From Bdellovibrio sp. ZAP7 (GTDB taxonomy: Bacteria > Bdellovibrionota_B > Oligoflexia > Oligoflexales > RGVZ01): a DNA stretch of 64,000 bases. This document shows, piece after piece, positions 45,481-54,989 of the stretch. The position numbers and the translations under genes were made by a program. How positions within the stretch are numbered: position 1 is the stretch's first letter; each line of letters starts with the position of its first letter. The DNA lies in assembly GCA_945900755.1 (NCBI GenBank), contig CAMDKS010000012.1, forward strand, positions 1-64,000, in the 5' to 3' direction. The notes under the pieces were generated by a model. It was not told the DNA's origin, searched no databases, and was given only the letters and a program-made list of their open reading frames with translations.

Positions 45481-45500
45481 TCTGATCGAAAAATGATCAG
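45481..45500. promoter_or_regulatory. TCTGATC/GATCAGA palindrome upstream of groESL
   Basis: Two 7-base arms, TCTGATC and GATCAGA, around GAAAAAT. No U-tract follows on either strand, so it is not an intrinsic terminator. It lies 45 bases upstream of the proposed groESL -35 and 36 bases beyond the stop of the preceding gene. It may be an operator. Confidence 0.35.
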
Positions 45501-45535
45501 AATGTAGGGTGGGCGCTGACTGGGGATCTCGTGGT

Positions 45536-46327
45536 TTAGGCGATTATTTTTTGGCGTGTTTGGATATCAATGGATTTTCGGGCCACGTAGGAGGGCTCGC
45601 CCCAAGCTCCTGTTATTTCTCGGATTAAGTACGAACGCGCTCGGATGGCGGTGGTGTGTTCATTAAAATGCAATTCAAAACACGGGCTATCGGGGTTCCG
45701 GTTTACGATCACAAGACTCAATTGATAGGTCTCTTGGCGGTCATCTTGAGCGAGGTATACCTGCTCCACGGAGGACCAATCGAAGGTATGAGTTTTAAAG
45801 CGGGTGGCGACCTCAAAGCTGGTTTTGGAGACAGTTACAAAGCGTAGGCTTCTTGTATAGGTAATCAAAATAGCGATCCAAGGACAGATTACAAACAGTC
45901 CAAAAGCTGTAAGCATGATCGCTGGGTGGTTTAGGATTGGGTAAATGGGGGACAACCTAGCTAACCCAAGAAAGAACAGGCATCCTGCTAGGCCAATGCT
46001 TGCATGCCGTACCATTTGACGGGGAAAAGCATAGAATTTTTTACCACCATTAGGCAGCGTATCCGTAAAGTAGAAATTTTCGCGATCTTCGTTTTGACGG
46101 CGAGTTACATACTGGTGCAGGTCCACGTCGTCGCGGTCTATTTTGGCAATCTGCGACCAAATCTTTGCCTCCATCTGAAAGCGTCCTGCGACCTCAAGGA
46201 GGCGAGCTCGTAGCTTCAACGCGTCCACATTTTTAGACCCCATGGAGAGCAGACTGTCGAGGGCGCTATGGGCTCCCGCGAGGTCTCCCGATTCGGCGAT
46301 AGTTAAAATTTGTGCGACGTTTTTCAT
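45536..46327 (-). CDS. TPR-like / PH-like membrane protein, function unknown
   Basis: A 263-residue protein. Residues 1-70 form a TPR-like helical pair (LTIAESGDLAGAHSALDSLL, VDALKLRARLLEVAGRFQME). Two membrane helices follow (about 110-160), then a beta-rich cytoplasmic domain resembling bacterial PH folds (LRFVTVSKTSFEVATRF, VEQVYLAQ, YQLSLVIVNRN). No family with a known function. It lies upstream of groESL on the same strand and about 190 bases from groES. Confidence 0.7.
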   Translation of the reverse strand: MKNVAQILTIAESGDLAGAHSALDSLLSMGSKNVDALKLRARLLEVAGRFQMEAKIWSQIAKIDRDDVDLHQYVTRRQNEDRENFYFTDTLPNGGKKFYAFPRQMVRHASIGLAGCLFFLGLARLSPIYPILNHPAIMLTAFGLFVICPWIAILITYTRSLRFVTVSKTSFEVATRFKTHTFDWSSVEQVYLAQDDRQETYQLSLVIVNRNPDSPCFELHFNEHTTAIRARSYLIREITGAWGEPSYVARKSIDIQTRQKIIA

Positions 46328-46498
46328 GTCGAGCTGATCGGATGGTTCTAGGAAAACTAAAGGGGCGGACCTGCATTTTACCTGGCCTATATTTATAACA
46401 GTCTAATATTATTGAATTTAAACTTAAAGACTATAAAATTACTATACAAAATCTTTAATAATTGATATTAGGACGCTTCAAATTCAGGGAGTTTTTTC

Positions 46499-49201
46499 AT
46501 GTCCGATCAAGTCACAGTAAAAACAAGCCGTCCGTCAGTGATTGCAGGTGCATCCGCCGTCATGGCTGGTCCCAATTCACCACCTATCATAGTGGGAACT
46601 ACCCCAGACGCGGTTGGTCTTGGACGTGTGCCTGAGATATTAGCGCCGGTGGGTGGCCGCGAACAATTTTTTGCTGCACTCAATGCAGGTGCAGACGCAG
46701 TATTTTTAGGGTTGAAGCAGTTTAATGCGAGATCTCGTGCCGAAAATTTTACGATTGAAGATTTACAGTCGCTCGTGCCGATGGCTCATCGCTACGGCAT
46801 GAAAGTCTTGGTGACGCTTAACATCCTGATTAAGGATATTGAACTAGAAGAATTAATTCGCACGCTGGCCGAACTTGAAGACGTGGGCGTCAATGCCATC
46901 ATCGTTCAAGATTTGGGCGTAGCCAAAATAGCTCGAGAATATTTTCCAGGACTTCGCCTTCATGCCTCCACCCAGATGGCCGTTCATAATTTAGCGGGCG
47001 TGCGCGAGGCGTGGTCCTATGGTTTTAAGCGTGTGGTGCTGGCTCGAGAACTGACGGCCGAAGAGCTTAAGCGTATTCGTCGAGGGATCGCCGGAGACGA
47101 CGTCGAGATTGAAGTTTTTTGTCACGGCAGCCTCTGTTACAGCTATAGCGGACTATGTTTCTTTAGTGGAGCGTCAGATGCTCGCAGTGGAAATCGGGGC
47201 GAGTGTGCTTACACCTGCCGTGAACCCTATAAAGTCATTAGTGAGCCTGGCCACGGATTTTTGTTCTCCATGAAAGATTTGGACACGTCCCATAAGCTTG
47301 ATCAAATGGTGCTTGCAGGAGTTGATACTCTTAAAATTGAGGGTCGAAAAAAAGATGCCCAGTACGTCACGAGTGTGGTGCGCCTCTACCGAAAAAAACT
47401 TGACGACCTATTCGGCCGCCCTACCATTCGCGACAATGCGCCTCCCTTAGCCAGAGAACGCCTAGGCACTGAGCCTAGTATTCGAAAAGATCTTCAATTG
47501 TCGTTTCAACGAAAAACCACCAGTTTTTTCTTCGAGGGTCGTTACCACGAGAACGTAATCGACTTAAATAGTCCCACCCATAACGGTATCCGTATCGGGG
47601 TGATTGAGTCCGTCAACGGCAACTCCATGTCAGTACGCCTAGAAGATGATGTCGAGAAATTTGATGGTCTAAAAATTGTTCCCACCGACAAATTATTTCA
47701 TGCGAAGCCCCAAGACGGAGAGACGACCGTCGGTAATGTTAAGGCCTTAGAACTTCGTTACGAAAACAAAGAGGTCGCCTTTTCCCTTAGAGAAATGGCG
47801 TTTGTTGGTCGCAAAATCTATGAAGCGACCACCGGCATGGTGGTCGAGATGGAGCTTCCCGCAGGTGCTACGGCACAGGCAGGAGACATTCTCTTTAAGG
47901 CTCGCAGTGATGAGTTGCGTCGACGCGTAGAAAAAATGATTGGTGTGCCGGTCGACGCAAGACTGCGTCCCATGACCTCTGTCTGTGCGACCCTGTCGGC
48001 CGTGCCATTAGATGATGGAGGGATGCGTTTAAGTATTACTATTTTTCGCGGGCCAGAGGTTATTGCCGAAGGATCCGAGATTTTTGAGCTGGGTGAAGAA
48101 CGTCAAAAAGGCGAATTGATTCGTGACCTGAAAGATGTCTTTCATATTTTTGGTGACGAGGGTGTTTACGTAGAGGAATTCACGTTTGAGCTCGCCAAAA
48201 ATTACTTTATTCCAAAAAGCCGACTGAAGGATCTCAAACGGCGAGTCGAAGTTGGGCTTAGTCTCGCCGCAACCAATGTAAGTGTACGGCACATGGACCA
48301 AGCCCTTGTATCCCTTAACTCTGGCTGGGACGTGTTGGCGCCCGCGACCTCGGCTAAGTATGCCTTGAAACTAGACCGCGTGGAGTATTTGCCTTGGGTC
48401 GCCGAAATGCTTGCTAGTGGGATGCCCATTACCGAGGTTGTGTTTGAGCCAAAGAAAATGTTTTTGCCGGATATAAAACCCGAGACTTTTTTAGGGCCCT
48501 TGATTGAGTTTCAAAAATCTAGTGGCATCAAAATTCGTCTGGCGATGCCAACAGTCGTTCGTGCCTGGGATGAACCCGTATTGAAAAAATGGTTCTCGGC
48601 GTCATTGAGTGGTGGAATTGTTGCCTATGAAGTAGGGAACCCAGGTGCTATTGGCCTCCTTCGCGAATGGCAAATGCCGCTTGATGATGTGACCAGTGAT
48701 TTTATGTTGTACGGCATGAACCGCGAGGCCATAAAACATTGGCGTGATCAGGGTGTCAAGCAATTGGCTTTGAGCATCGAAGACGACTCGGAAAATATTC
48801 AGTCACTCCTTAGCCATTGGCCCGAGAACGTTCTCCCACAAGCGATTCTCTACAAAGATACACCCCTGTTCGTGGCGGAAGCCTGTTCGTTGACTGCCCT
48901 CCATAACGGATGTCCATCCAGTAAGGTTTGCGGTTACCGAACCCTCGAAATTGAGAACAGCAAAGGCGAACGATTTTTTGTGGCTCATGAAGGCTGCAAG
49001 TCGGTCGTCTACGGAAAACAAGCCTATTCAATCGCCGGTGAACGCGAACGCTTAATGAAGCTAGGCGTGTCGGCGTTTCGTATCGACTTTTTAACCCGCG
49101 ACTATGACGAGGACTCGTTTACCGCAATCGTTCGTGCGGTGATCAATGATCAAAAAATTGCAGGGACTCATCCCGCCAACTTCTTGGGACGCCTAAAATG
49201 A
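46499..49201 (+). CDS. Large U32-family peptidase/RlhA-like protein
   Basis: A 900-residue protein. The N-terminal half is a U32 family core: EILAPVGGREQFFAALNAGA with DAVFLGLKQFNAR, the CHGSLCYSYSGLCFFSGASD motif, RGECAYTCREPYKV, FSMKDLDTSHKL and IEGRKKDAQYV, all with conserved Cys. The usual extra (DUF3656) beta region follows. The C-terminal about 300 residues repeat a barrel-like pattern and end with a Cys cluster (CSLTALHNGCPSSKVCGYRT). E. coli RlhA, in this family, hydroxylates C2501 of 23S rRNA, near the RlmM target C2498. The length is well above typical (400-660 residues). It overlaps the next gene by ATGA. Confidence 0.85.
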   Translation: MSDQVTVKTSRPSVIAGASAVMAGPNSPPIIVGTTPDAVGLGRVPEILAPVGGREQFFAALNAGADAVFLGLKQFNARSRAENFTIEDLQSLVPMAHRYGMKVLVTLNILIKDIELEELIRTLAELEDVGVNAIIVQDLGVAKIAREYFPGLRLHASTQMAVHNLAGVREAWSYGFKRVVLARELTAEELKRIRRGIAGDDVEIEVFCHGSLCYSYSGLCFFSGASDARSGNRGECAYTCREPYKVISEPGHGFLFSMKDLDTSHKLDQMVLAGVDTLKIEGRKKDAQYVTSVVRLYRKKLDDLFGRPTIRDNAPPLARERLGTEPSIRKDLQLSFQRKTTSFFFEGRYHENVIDLNSPTHNGIRIGVIESVNGNSMSVRLEDDVEKFDGLKIVPTDKLFHAKPQDGETTVGNVKALELRYENKEVAFSLREMAFVGRKIYEATTGMVVEMELPAGATAQAGDILFKARSDELRRRVEKMIGVPVDARLRPMTSVCATLSAVPLDDGGMRLSITIFRGPEVIAEGSEIFELGEERQKGELIRDLKDVFHIFGDEGVYVEEFTFELAKNYFIPKSRLKDLKRRVEVGLSLAATNVSVRHMDQALVSLNSGWDVLAPATSAKYALKLDRVEYLPWVAEMLASGMPITEVVFEPKKMFLPDIKPETFLGPLIEFQKSSGIKIRLAMPTVVRAWDEPVLKKWFSASLSGGIVAYEVGNPGAIGLLREWQMPLDDVTSDFMLYGMNREAIKHWRDQGVKQLALSIEDDSENIQSLLSHWPENVLPQAILYKDTPLFVAEACSLTALHNGCPSSKVCGYRTLEIENSKGERFFVAHEGCKSVVYGKQAYSIAGERERLMKLGVSAFRIDFLTRDYDEDSFTAIVRAVINDQKIAGTHPANFLGRLK

Positions 49202-50844
49202 TGAATGCTCCGATAGAACTTATTCAAGCAAGGATTTCTACCTCTGGATGGACCCCAGGGCGCAAGGATATGTCCAATCTATTTTCCGTTTGGGGAAACC
49301 TTGAAGACTCCGAGCGTGAATCCATGCAAAAACGTCTAGCCCTCTTAGATGCACCGTCGGTGAGAAAGGCCATGGCATTGTTTTTTTCGGCCGATGACCG
49401 CAGTCGTGGAGAGCTTGCGCGATGCCTTTTGAAAGCCTACTTTAAAGCGATTCCCCAACTAGAACTAGACGACCTGCTTGCGTTTCCTAAGCGTTGTTTT
49501 GGCGATTCTGAAACTCGTGTTCGGAAGGCTGTGGCTCAGGCCATCGGCAGCTCTTGGAACGATATCTGTGGAGTGGTTGGGTCTCCTACTTGTCATGCTA
49601 AAACAGTAAAATTCAAAGCAAACCTTGTGGACATGCTCGCACACCGCATTAATCTCGCCGTCGATGCCAGTGAATTGAAGGCCATCACCGATGCCCTTGG
49701 AAAAAGTGGCGATCGTGTTGCTCTGAAAGCGTTGAGCGGTTTGTCGGAATCTAAAAAAGCAACCTCTTCGTCCAAGGCTCTTTTGACGTTGCAAAGGGAT
49801 GTCCTTCGCGGTGACTCTACAGATGACTTGTGTCACCCTGAACGCCTCGACCAAGAAGGCGTGGTACTCTGGTTCACACTAGGCATCGAGCATTTGGCTA
49901 AAAAAATCGTGGCTCCCTTAAAAACGGGTAAGGTTATCGATGACGGGGTTCTTCAGTTTGAAGGGGGCCTGTGGAGCGTGTTGGCAGGATGCCGTCTGTG
50001 GAGGCGGGCAGGGGTTGTCATAGGAAAAAATCCACGGGGCCTAGTTCCTTACTCGTCCCTAGAACTTGGGGCGGTGGTGGCTAGTCTCGCCGCTGAGATT
50101 ACGGAAAGTACGGCCGTCAGTTTTGGGTCATTGATCCGCATTCGTCTTGGACGGGATGACGGCAGAACAAGGTCTTTTGTCTGGGAGTTTGCAGACGTTT
50201 TGGCAAAAGCAAATTGTGGACTCATTAACGACGGACGTGACGCCCACTGGGAGTTACAGACGATCGGTGATTTGTTAATTTTAGTGCCTCTGAAAATGCT
50301 CGATGAACGTTTTTCATGGCGTGACAGCACGATCGAGGGAGCCAGTGATCCGAGCATTGCTCAGGCGTTAGTGGAGATGTCAGAACTGAGACCAAATCAA
50401 GTGGTCTACGATCCGTTTTGTGGAGCAGCCACCGAACTTATCCTCGCAGGGAAACGAGCGGATGAAAATCGAAACATGGTCACACTTCTTGGCACCGATT
50501 TAAGTGAGCGAGCTTTGGAAGCCGGTGTCTTAGCTCTTCAAAAAGCAGGAGTCTCGGCTAATGTCTATTTAGAGGATGCTCTGGGGTTTCAAGACAGACC
50601 CTTCGACGTGGTTATCACAAATCCGCCCTTTGGAATGAGAACATTGCGTGGTGGTGCACGCGACTTATTAGACGAATTTCTTGGGACCATCAAGCAAAGG
50701 CTCGCGCCAAAGGCTCGCGTGGTGATGCTGTCTCATGCTCCAAACTCCACGATTCAATGGGCCGCTGCGGGACGCCTGCGTTTGGTGCGTTCTTTCCCAG
50801 TGCGTCTTGGAGCTATGACGTGCGAGCTACAACATTTCGAATAA
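49198..50844 (+). CDS. HEAT-like/RNA methyltransferase fusion
   Basis: A 548-residue protein. The first about 250 residues are helical, with HEAT-like repeats (TRVRKAVAQAIGSSWNDICG, ASELKAITDALGKSGD). A THUMP-like beta/alpha region follows, then a SAM-dependent methyltransferase domain: VVYDPFCGAATELILAGKRA (motif I), GTDLSERALEAG, and NPPFGMR (the N-P-P-F catalytic motif of UPF0020/Trm-like base methyltransferases). It probably methylates an exocyclic N of guanine or adenine in RNA. The start overlaps the U32 stop by 4 bases (49198-49201), so they are translationally coupled and may act on the same RNA. Confidence 0.8.
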   Translation: MMNAPIELIQARISTSGWTPGRKDMSNLFSVWGNLEDSERESMQKRLALLDAPSVRKAMALFFSADDRSRGELARCLLKAYFKAIPQLELDDLLAFPKRCFGDSETRVRKAVAQAIGSSWNDICGVVGSPTCHAKTVKFKANLVDMLAHRINLAVDASELKAITDALGKSGDRVALKALSGLSESKKATSSSKALLTLQRDVLRGDSTDDLCHPERLDQEGVVLWFTLGIEHLAKKIVAPLKTGKVIDDGVLQFEGGLWSVLAGCRLWRRAGVVIGKNPRGLVPYSSLELGAVVASLAAEITESTAVSFGSLIRIRLGRDDGRTRSFVWEFADVLAKANCGLINDGRDAHWELQTIGDLLILVPLKMLDERFSWRDSTIEGASDPSIAQALVEMSELRPNQVVYDPFCGAATELILAGKRADENRNMVTLLGTDLSERALEAGVLALQKAGVSANVYLEDALGFQDRPFDVVITNPPFGMRTLRGGARDLLDEFLGTIKQRLAPKARVVMLSHAPNSTIQWAAAGRLRLVRSFPVRLGAMTCELQHFE

Positions 50845-50845
50845 A

Positions 50846-51448
50846 TTACTTCGGTAGAATTTTACTAAGTTTAAGCTTGAGCGCCTTGTAATGTTTTTTG
50901 TATTCCTTGGCCAGAAGGCTATAGTACAGGCAATCAAGCATTTTACCACGAACTAGCAGTTCTTCGCGAAGTGTCCCCTCAAACGTTGTGTGCAGTGTTT
51001 TGTGCGATTGAATAGATCTTGTGTTGGTTACCGCAACCTGAAAAGAGAGTTTATTGAATTTAAGGTTTTCAAAGGCAAATTGAAAGAGCAGATGCTTGCT
51101 CAGATGGTTAATGCCTTGACCCCAATAGTCCTTGCCAATCCACGTCGTGACTTCGGCTTTGCGTGCGAGGTAGTTACAGTTTAATAGGGACGTCACGCCA
51201 ACGGCGACATCTCCCTTCAGAATCGCAAAGTGACAACCAATCCCAGATTTATTTTCTTCAGCACAGGTCTTGAAGAATTTTTTTGTGTCATTGACGCTGG
51301 AATGAGGCAGCCATCCTAGATGTTTGGAAACGTCAGGTATGCTGGCAAGAAGAAAAATTTGGTTTAGTAAAGACGGGCATGGAAGGCGCACGAGTTTTAT
51401 TTTTGAACCTGCAATGGAAATTTGTGCTGGCAATCTATGGGGGCTCAT
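50846..51448 (-). CDS. GNAT acetyltransferase, RimJ/RimL-like
   Basis: A 200-residue protein of the GNAT family. The acetyl-CoA loop is seen as TWIGKDYWGQGINHLSKHLL, with ASIPDVSKHLGWLPH and LNFNKLSFQVAVTNTRSIQS-like strands, and the typical KTLHTTFEGTLREELLVRG tail of RimJ/RimL proteins acetylating protein N-termini or small amines. It is convergent with the methyltransferase (2-base gap). A basic C-terminal extension is present. The target is unknown. Confidence 0.82.
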   Translation of the reverse strand: MSPHRLPAQISIAGSKIKLVRLPCPSLLNQIFLLASIPDVSKHLGWLPHSSVNDTKKFFKTCAEENKSGIGCHFAILKGDVAVGVTSLLNCNYLARKAEVTTWIGKDYWGQGINHLSKHLLFQFAFENLKFNKLSFQVAVTNTRSIQSHKTLHTTFEGTLREELLVRGKMLDCLYYSLLAKEYKKHYKALKLKLSKILPK

Positions 51449-51515
51449 GGTTGGTTCCGCATGTCAGGGGAGCTACAAGGGAGTGTCGAAGCTCTGAGTT
51501 TGAGTACAGGAGGGG

Positions 51516-52076
51516 CTAATGATGGTCTAAGGCTTTCCAATTCAGCTCGTCGTCGGAGATGGTGGGCATTTTTTTTACTTCATCGGCGGCCTTTTGTTCC
51601 TCGTCGTTTTCGGTATTTTTATTCTTTAGGATTTTTTCATTTTTTAATTGACGGTCTTTTTCAAAGGCATCATTTTCCTCTTTAATCTTCCTTTGTAGTG
51701 CGTCCTCCTCAGATTTTTTGTGAGCCAAGACTGAGCCCTCTAATCTCTCTTGTTCAATCCAGGCCGCATCTCGCTTCTCTTTTTCGTCGAGAGTTGATTT
51801 GTTTATTTGGTAAAAATCACTTTCTTGAACCGATTTTTGATCTAAGGTCGTTGCAGGATTGAATGTGGCGGCATTTTGTAATTCTGGGGGAAGATCTGAA
51901 TCTTGGTTGGCAGGATCTGCATTTTGTCCTGTAGTCCCGGCTGGTCCTGCTGCAACAACGTCAGTGGCTGGGGCCGTCGTGCTTGAGGGTTTTGTTGTAC
52001 ATCCACAAAACGTCATGGAGATTGATATCACCAACAGGTAGCAGGATGGACGGTATGACACACAAAAATTAAGCAT
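51516..52076 (-). CDS. Lipoprotein with charged coiled coil
   Basis: A 186-residue protein with a signal peptide and lipidation Cys in TFCGCTTKPSS. A Thr/Ala/Gly-rich linker follows, then a long charged region (EKEKRDAAWIEQERLEGSVL, RKIKEENDAFEKDRQLKNEK) with coiled-coil character. It is probably anchored in the outer or inner membrane with an extended periplasmic part. No family recognised. It is transcribed leftward toward the GNAT gene. Confidence 0.7.
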   Translation of the reverse strand: MLNFCVSYRPSCYLLVISISMTFCGCTTKPSSTTAPATDVVAAGPAGTTGQNADPANQDSDLPPELQNAATFNPATTLDQKSVQESDFYQINKSTLDEKEKRDAAWIEQERLEGSVLAHKKSEEDALQRKIKEENDAFEKDRQLKNEKILKNKNTENDEEQKAADEVKKMPTISDDELNWKALDHH

Positions 52077-52213
52077 ATTTGGACCTCAATTTTAGATTTA
52101 AATGATTAAAAAATTTCAATTTCAAGAGGCCCACATAAAAATCCTAACGACGTAGTTTGGGACTACTGGCAACAGCTCAATTATAACCTAAATTTATCGT
52201 AAGTACAAAAAAT

Positions 52214-53104
52214 TTACGACGGTTCGCTTTCGATTTTGAGCCACACATCCAAGGACTGTCCTGGGTCGAGCCACTGACATCCAGCCGGCGCAGCGGCAGC
52301 GTTTGGCAATGACATCCAGGGTTCTATGCAGTGAAATTCCGTTGGAAGATTGGTCCACGTGACGATGTGGTTCATTGTTTGCGGAGGCCCAGACGAGATC
52401 AGGAGATTTGGGTGACCGTGTTTTTTCAGAATAGAGGGGGCGTGGGTAAGTTTGCTAAATATAAGGCTCTGAATCTCATTTTTGGGTAAGTTCCAAGGGC
52501 CCGAACCCAAATAATCGATCATGGGGATTGGTTTGCCTGCGTCACCTTGAGGGGTGACAGGATAGTTGATCTCGGCGGAAATATTCATGGAGTTAGACGT
52601 TTTAGAAAGGGTGAGATAGGGGTGCCAGCCTATAGCCACTGGCATTTTGTTCGAATGTTTGGATTCCGGCCGTTCATGTTTGATATTGACATCAATTCTT
52701 AAAGAATTTGGTTCAAGCTTTATTCTCATCGAGAGGCGGAAGTGAAAGGGATAGATGCCTAGAGAGGTTTCATTTGAGTTCAATTCAAGTGTGACTTGAT
52801 CGACCTCCGTCTTTTTAGGGGTCCAAGGAGCGGCCCACGAGAACCCATGCAGCGGCATCGGGTAAATGCCTTCGCCTAGTCCGTATTTGGAAAGTTCTCC
52901 GTGATGCCAAACCCTGCCGGCAAAAGGAAACAGGAACGGGAGCCCCCCACCTGGCCATGCAGAAGAGGCAGAAGAAAAATTTTTAGGCAGCCACAAAGAT
53001 TCGTGCTCGATGTCGTTGTGAAATCGGATGGATGAGATGAGGGCGCCGCGATTCGGCAGTATCACGGTTCTAGACTGTCCTGCCGTGAGAACTATATCGG
53101 ACAT
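52214..53104 (-). CDS. Aldose 1-epimerase family protein
   Basis: A 296-residue protein with the galactose-mutarotase-like fold: GGLPFLFPFAGRV, the PMPLHGFSWAAPW and GWHPYL segments (His for proton transfer) and FHCIEPWMSLPNAA (Glu base). Such enzymes interconvert alpha and beta forms of sugars or of glucose-6-phosphate. The first base of its ATG is the last base of the preceding regulator's stop, so translation is coupled to a response regulator, an unusual pairing. Confidence 0.82.
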   Translation of the reverse strand: MSDIVLTAGQSRTVILPNRGALISSIRFHNDIEHESLWLPKNFSSASSAWPGGGLPFLFPFAGRVWHHGELSKYGLGEGIYPMPLHGFSWAAPWTPKKTEVDQVTLELNSNETSLGIYPFHFRLSMRIKLEPNSLRIDVNIKHERPESKHSNKMPVAIGWHPYLTLSKTSNSMNISAEINYPVTPQGDAGKPIPMIDYLGSGPWNLPKNEIQSLIFSKLTHAPSILKKHGHPNLLISSGPPQTMNHIVTWTNLPTEFHCIEPWMSLPNAAAAPAGCQWLDPGQSLDVWLKIESEPS

Positions 53105-53484
53105 TAGCCGTCTTTTCCTGAGTTAAACAGGGCGATGGATTGGAGGATGTCAATTCGGGTGAATGGCTTGTAGAGAACTTGATCACATTTTAGTTCTCCA
53201 TCGTAGTGTCGGTCAAGAAGATCGGTGAAACGACCACTTACGAGTATAATCGGGGTGCTTGGTGACAATTCTTTTATCTTAATCGCTAATTGATTACCGT
53301 CAAGTTTAGGCATCACGATGTCGGCAAAAACAATGTCAGGTTTGTTAGCCTTGAATTTCTCAAAGCCATCGAGACCATCGACGGCGGTATAGACTTCAAA
53401 ACCCTCTTCAAGAAAAATATTTTTTAGCACGTCAAGAATATCTTCGTCATCTTCAACCACTAATACTCGTTTGATTTCTGTCAT
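53104..53484 (-). CDS. Single-domain response regulator (CheY-like)
   Basis: A 126-residue receiver alone. It shows RVLVVEDDEDILDVL (acidic pocket), VFADIVMPKLDG (phospho-acceptor Asp), ILVSGR (switch Ser) and YKPFTRIDIL (Lys). No output domain; it would act by protein contact. It overlaps the epimerase by one base. No kinase is adjacent; the nearest candidate in the window is at 24-27 kb, so the partner is unknown. Confidence 0.88.
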   Translation of the reverse strand: MTEIKRVLVVEDDEDILDVLKNIFLEEGFEVYTAVDGLDGFEKFKANKPDIVFADIVMPKLDGNQLAIKIKELSPSTPIILVSGRFTDLLDRHYDGELKCDQVLYKPFTRIDILQSIALFNSGKDG

Positions 53485-53585
53485 TTCAAATTTTCCTAAT
53501 GTGAGTTATGAAGGTAGACAGCTCATTTTTAAAAGTACTATGGCAGAGGTTATCATTTATGTAGAGACCTACATATATTTTACCA

Positions 53586-54866
53586 TTACTTTGCTGCAGG
53601 TGCAACTTGGGCTACCGGTGGCCACGGGGTTGGAACTTTTAGGCCGTCGTAGGCTAACGTTTGACCTACGCGGATATCTCGTTGCCCTTTGCGTATGAAA
53701 ATAATGGCTCCTTCGTTGATAGGCCAGCCCCGTGCAGATTTCAATTTTAGTTCAGGACCAAAGTAAGCCACCACGTGACCCTTTATTTGTTGGGGGTTTT
53801 CTTGGCTTATGAGGCGGTCGTTCATTTGTAAGCCCCACGCTCTACCCTTGTCCACATAGGCCCAGGCCCCGCGAATTTTTGCGATTTGGGGTAATTCACT
53901 CCGGCTTAATGACTGACGTTCGGTCGTAAGTTCAGACTTTAGGCGGTTTGAAAGCTTAAGGTTGATCGTGTTGTCGGAATTGACGTCCACGATGAGGGGC
54001 TCGCTCCAGATCCAGGGTAGAGTTTGTCCAAATACACTTTCTATACCGCGAGCACTCAAGGTCATGGGAACAGGAAGGGTTGTGTTGTGTAGAATTTTAT
54101 CGTAGGTCACACGCACAATGATCTCGCGGTTAGCCTTGCGCATGAAGGCTTGCTGTCCGTAGAAACGATGAATGGTGGAAAGCAGTTCACTCGAATAAGG
54201 ATTGATCGCCAGAAACTCGTTGCTCCACTGGGCCAAAATTAACGTCGAGAGCGTCGTACGGTCCATTTCGTTTGAGCGAGTGTTGGACGTTTGATCGCGG
54301 ATAGCCACGGCGAGATCTTCGTTCTGAGTGGGCAGAGCATTGAGATTTAAAGACGCTGATAGTTCGGTAAAAGCTTGGCCGAAGAAAGCGCGGTAATTGC
54401 GAGTTTGCAGAGATTTTTGCGTGTCAGTGCGTGGCACCATCTTATGAATCACAGATTTAACCGTATTGTGCTGACTATCAATCACGACGAGGGCAAAGAG
54501 GTCGAAATTGTGAACGCGTGTCCACAGTGGAATGATCGCAAGGGGTGTTGAAAAATTTGCGTTTTGATCTGCATATACAGGAGCAAGAGTTTGACGCGCG
54601 CTTTCAATGACCGGGACATTTGGTGCCGTGGTGTTGAGGGTCACGGCATTCGGTGCAAATATTTTTTTGAGTTGTTGAGTTATTTCGAGTTGAGCAGAGC
54701 GACTAAGCCTGAGAGAATCGTCGTCGATGTTTGGGGTTTCCCAGGGCAAGAGCATGAATTTTGGCAGAGGCGTTTCAGTTGTGCTGCTTGATTGAGCAAA
54801 TAATGTCGGCATGATTGAAATAAGTGCAATCCCCAAATAGATAGAATTTGAAATCCAATGTCTCAT
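53586..54866 (-). CDS. Secreted protein of unknown function
   Basis: A 426-residue protein with a signal peptide (LGIALISIMPTLFAQ). The mature part starts with LPKFMLLPWETPNIDDDSLR and has alternating strands and helices. The C-terminal about 100 residues (RGAWAYVDKGRAWGLQMNDR, VVAYFGPELKLKSARGWPIN, EGAIIFIRKGQRDIRVGQTL) resemble the FlgT C-terminal/SHS2-like beta domain, but I would not name it. The start follows TAGGGAGTTGC. It is transcribed leftward after the divergent EI24 gene; no operon partner is clear. Confidence 0.6.
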   Translation of the reverse strand: MRHWISNSIYLGIALISIMPTLFAQSSSTTETPLPKFMLLPWETPNIDDDSLRLSRSAQLEITQQLKKIFAPNAVTLNTTAPNVPVIESARQTLAPVYADQNANFSTPLAIIPLWTRVHNFDLFALVVIDSQHNTVKSVIHKMVPRTDTQKSLQTRNYRAFFGQAFTELSASLNLNALPTQNEDLAVAIRDQTSNTRSNEMDRTTLSTLILAQWSNEFLAINPYSSELLSTIHRFYGQQAFMRKANREIIVRVTYDKILHNTTLPVPMTLSARGIESVFGQTLPWIWSEPLIVDVNSDNTINLKLSNRLKSELTTERQSLSRSELPQIAKIRGAWAYVDKGRAWGLQMNDRLISQENPQQIKGHVVAYFGPELKLKSARGWPINEGAIIFIRKGQRDIRVGQTLAYDGLKVPTPWPPVAQVAPAAK

Positions 54867-54958
54867 GCAACTCCCTAAAGTTGTTTGCCTCTCAGTCTAT
54901 CGGCAGATGACCAAAAAAGTTCAGTATGGGGGCATTAGAGACATTTTTTAGAGACAGC

Positions 54959-54989
54959 TTGACTTTACCAGACAAAATTATGGTATAGT
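54959..54989 (+). promoter_or_regulatory. Possible sigma-70 promoter for EI24/CysZ-like gene
   Basis: TTGACT (54959-54964), a 19-base spacer and TATAGT (54984-54989), preceded by TG one base earlier (extended -10). The spacer is longer than the usual 17, but the extended -10 can compensate. It lies about 85 bases before the gene. Confidence 0.45.

Noticed and set aside
49465..49854. 129-codon minus-strand frame inside the methyltransferase gene
   Set aside because: It is the shadow of the HEAT-like region, with no start signal or family match.
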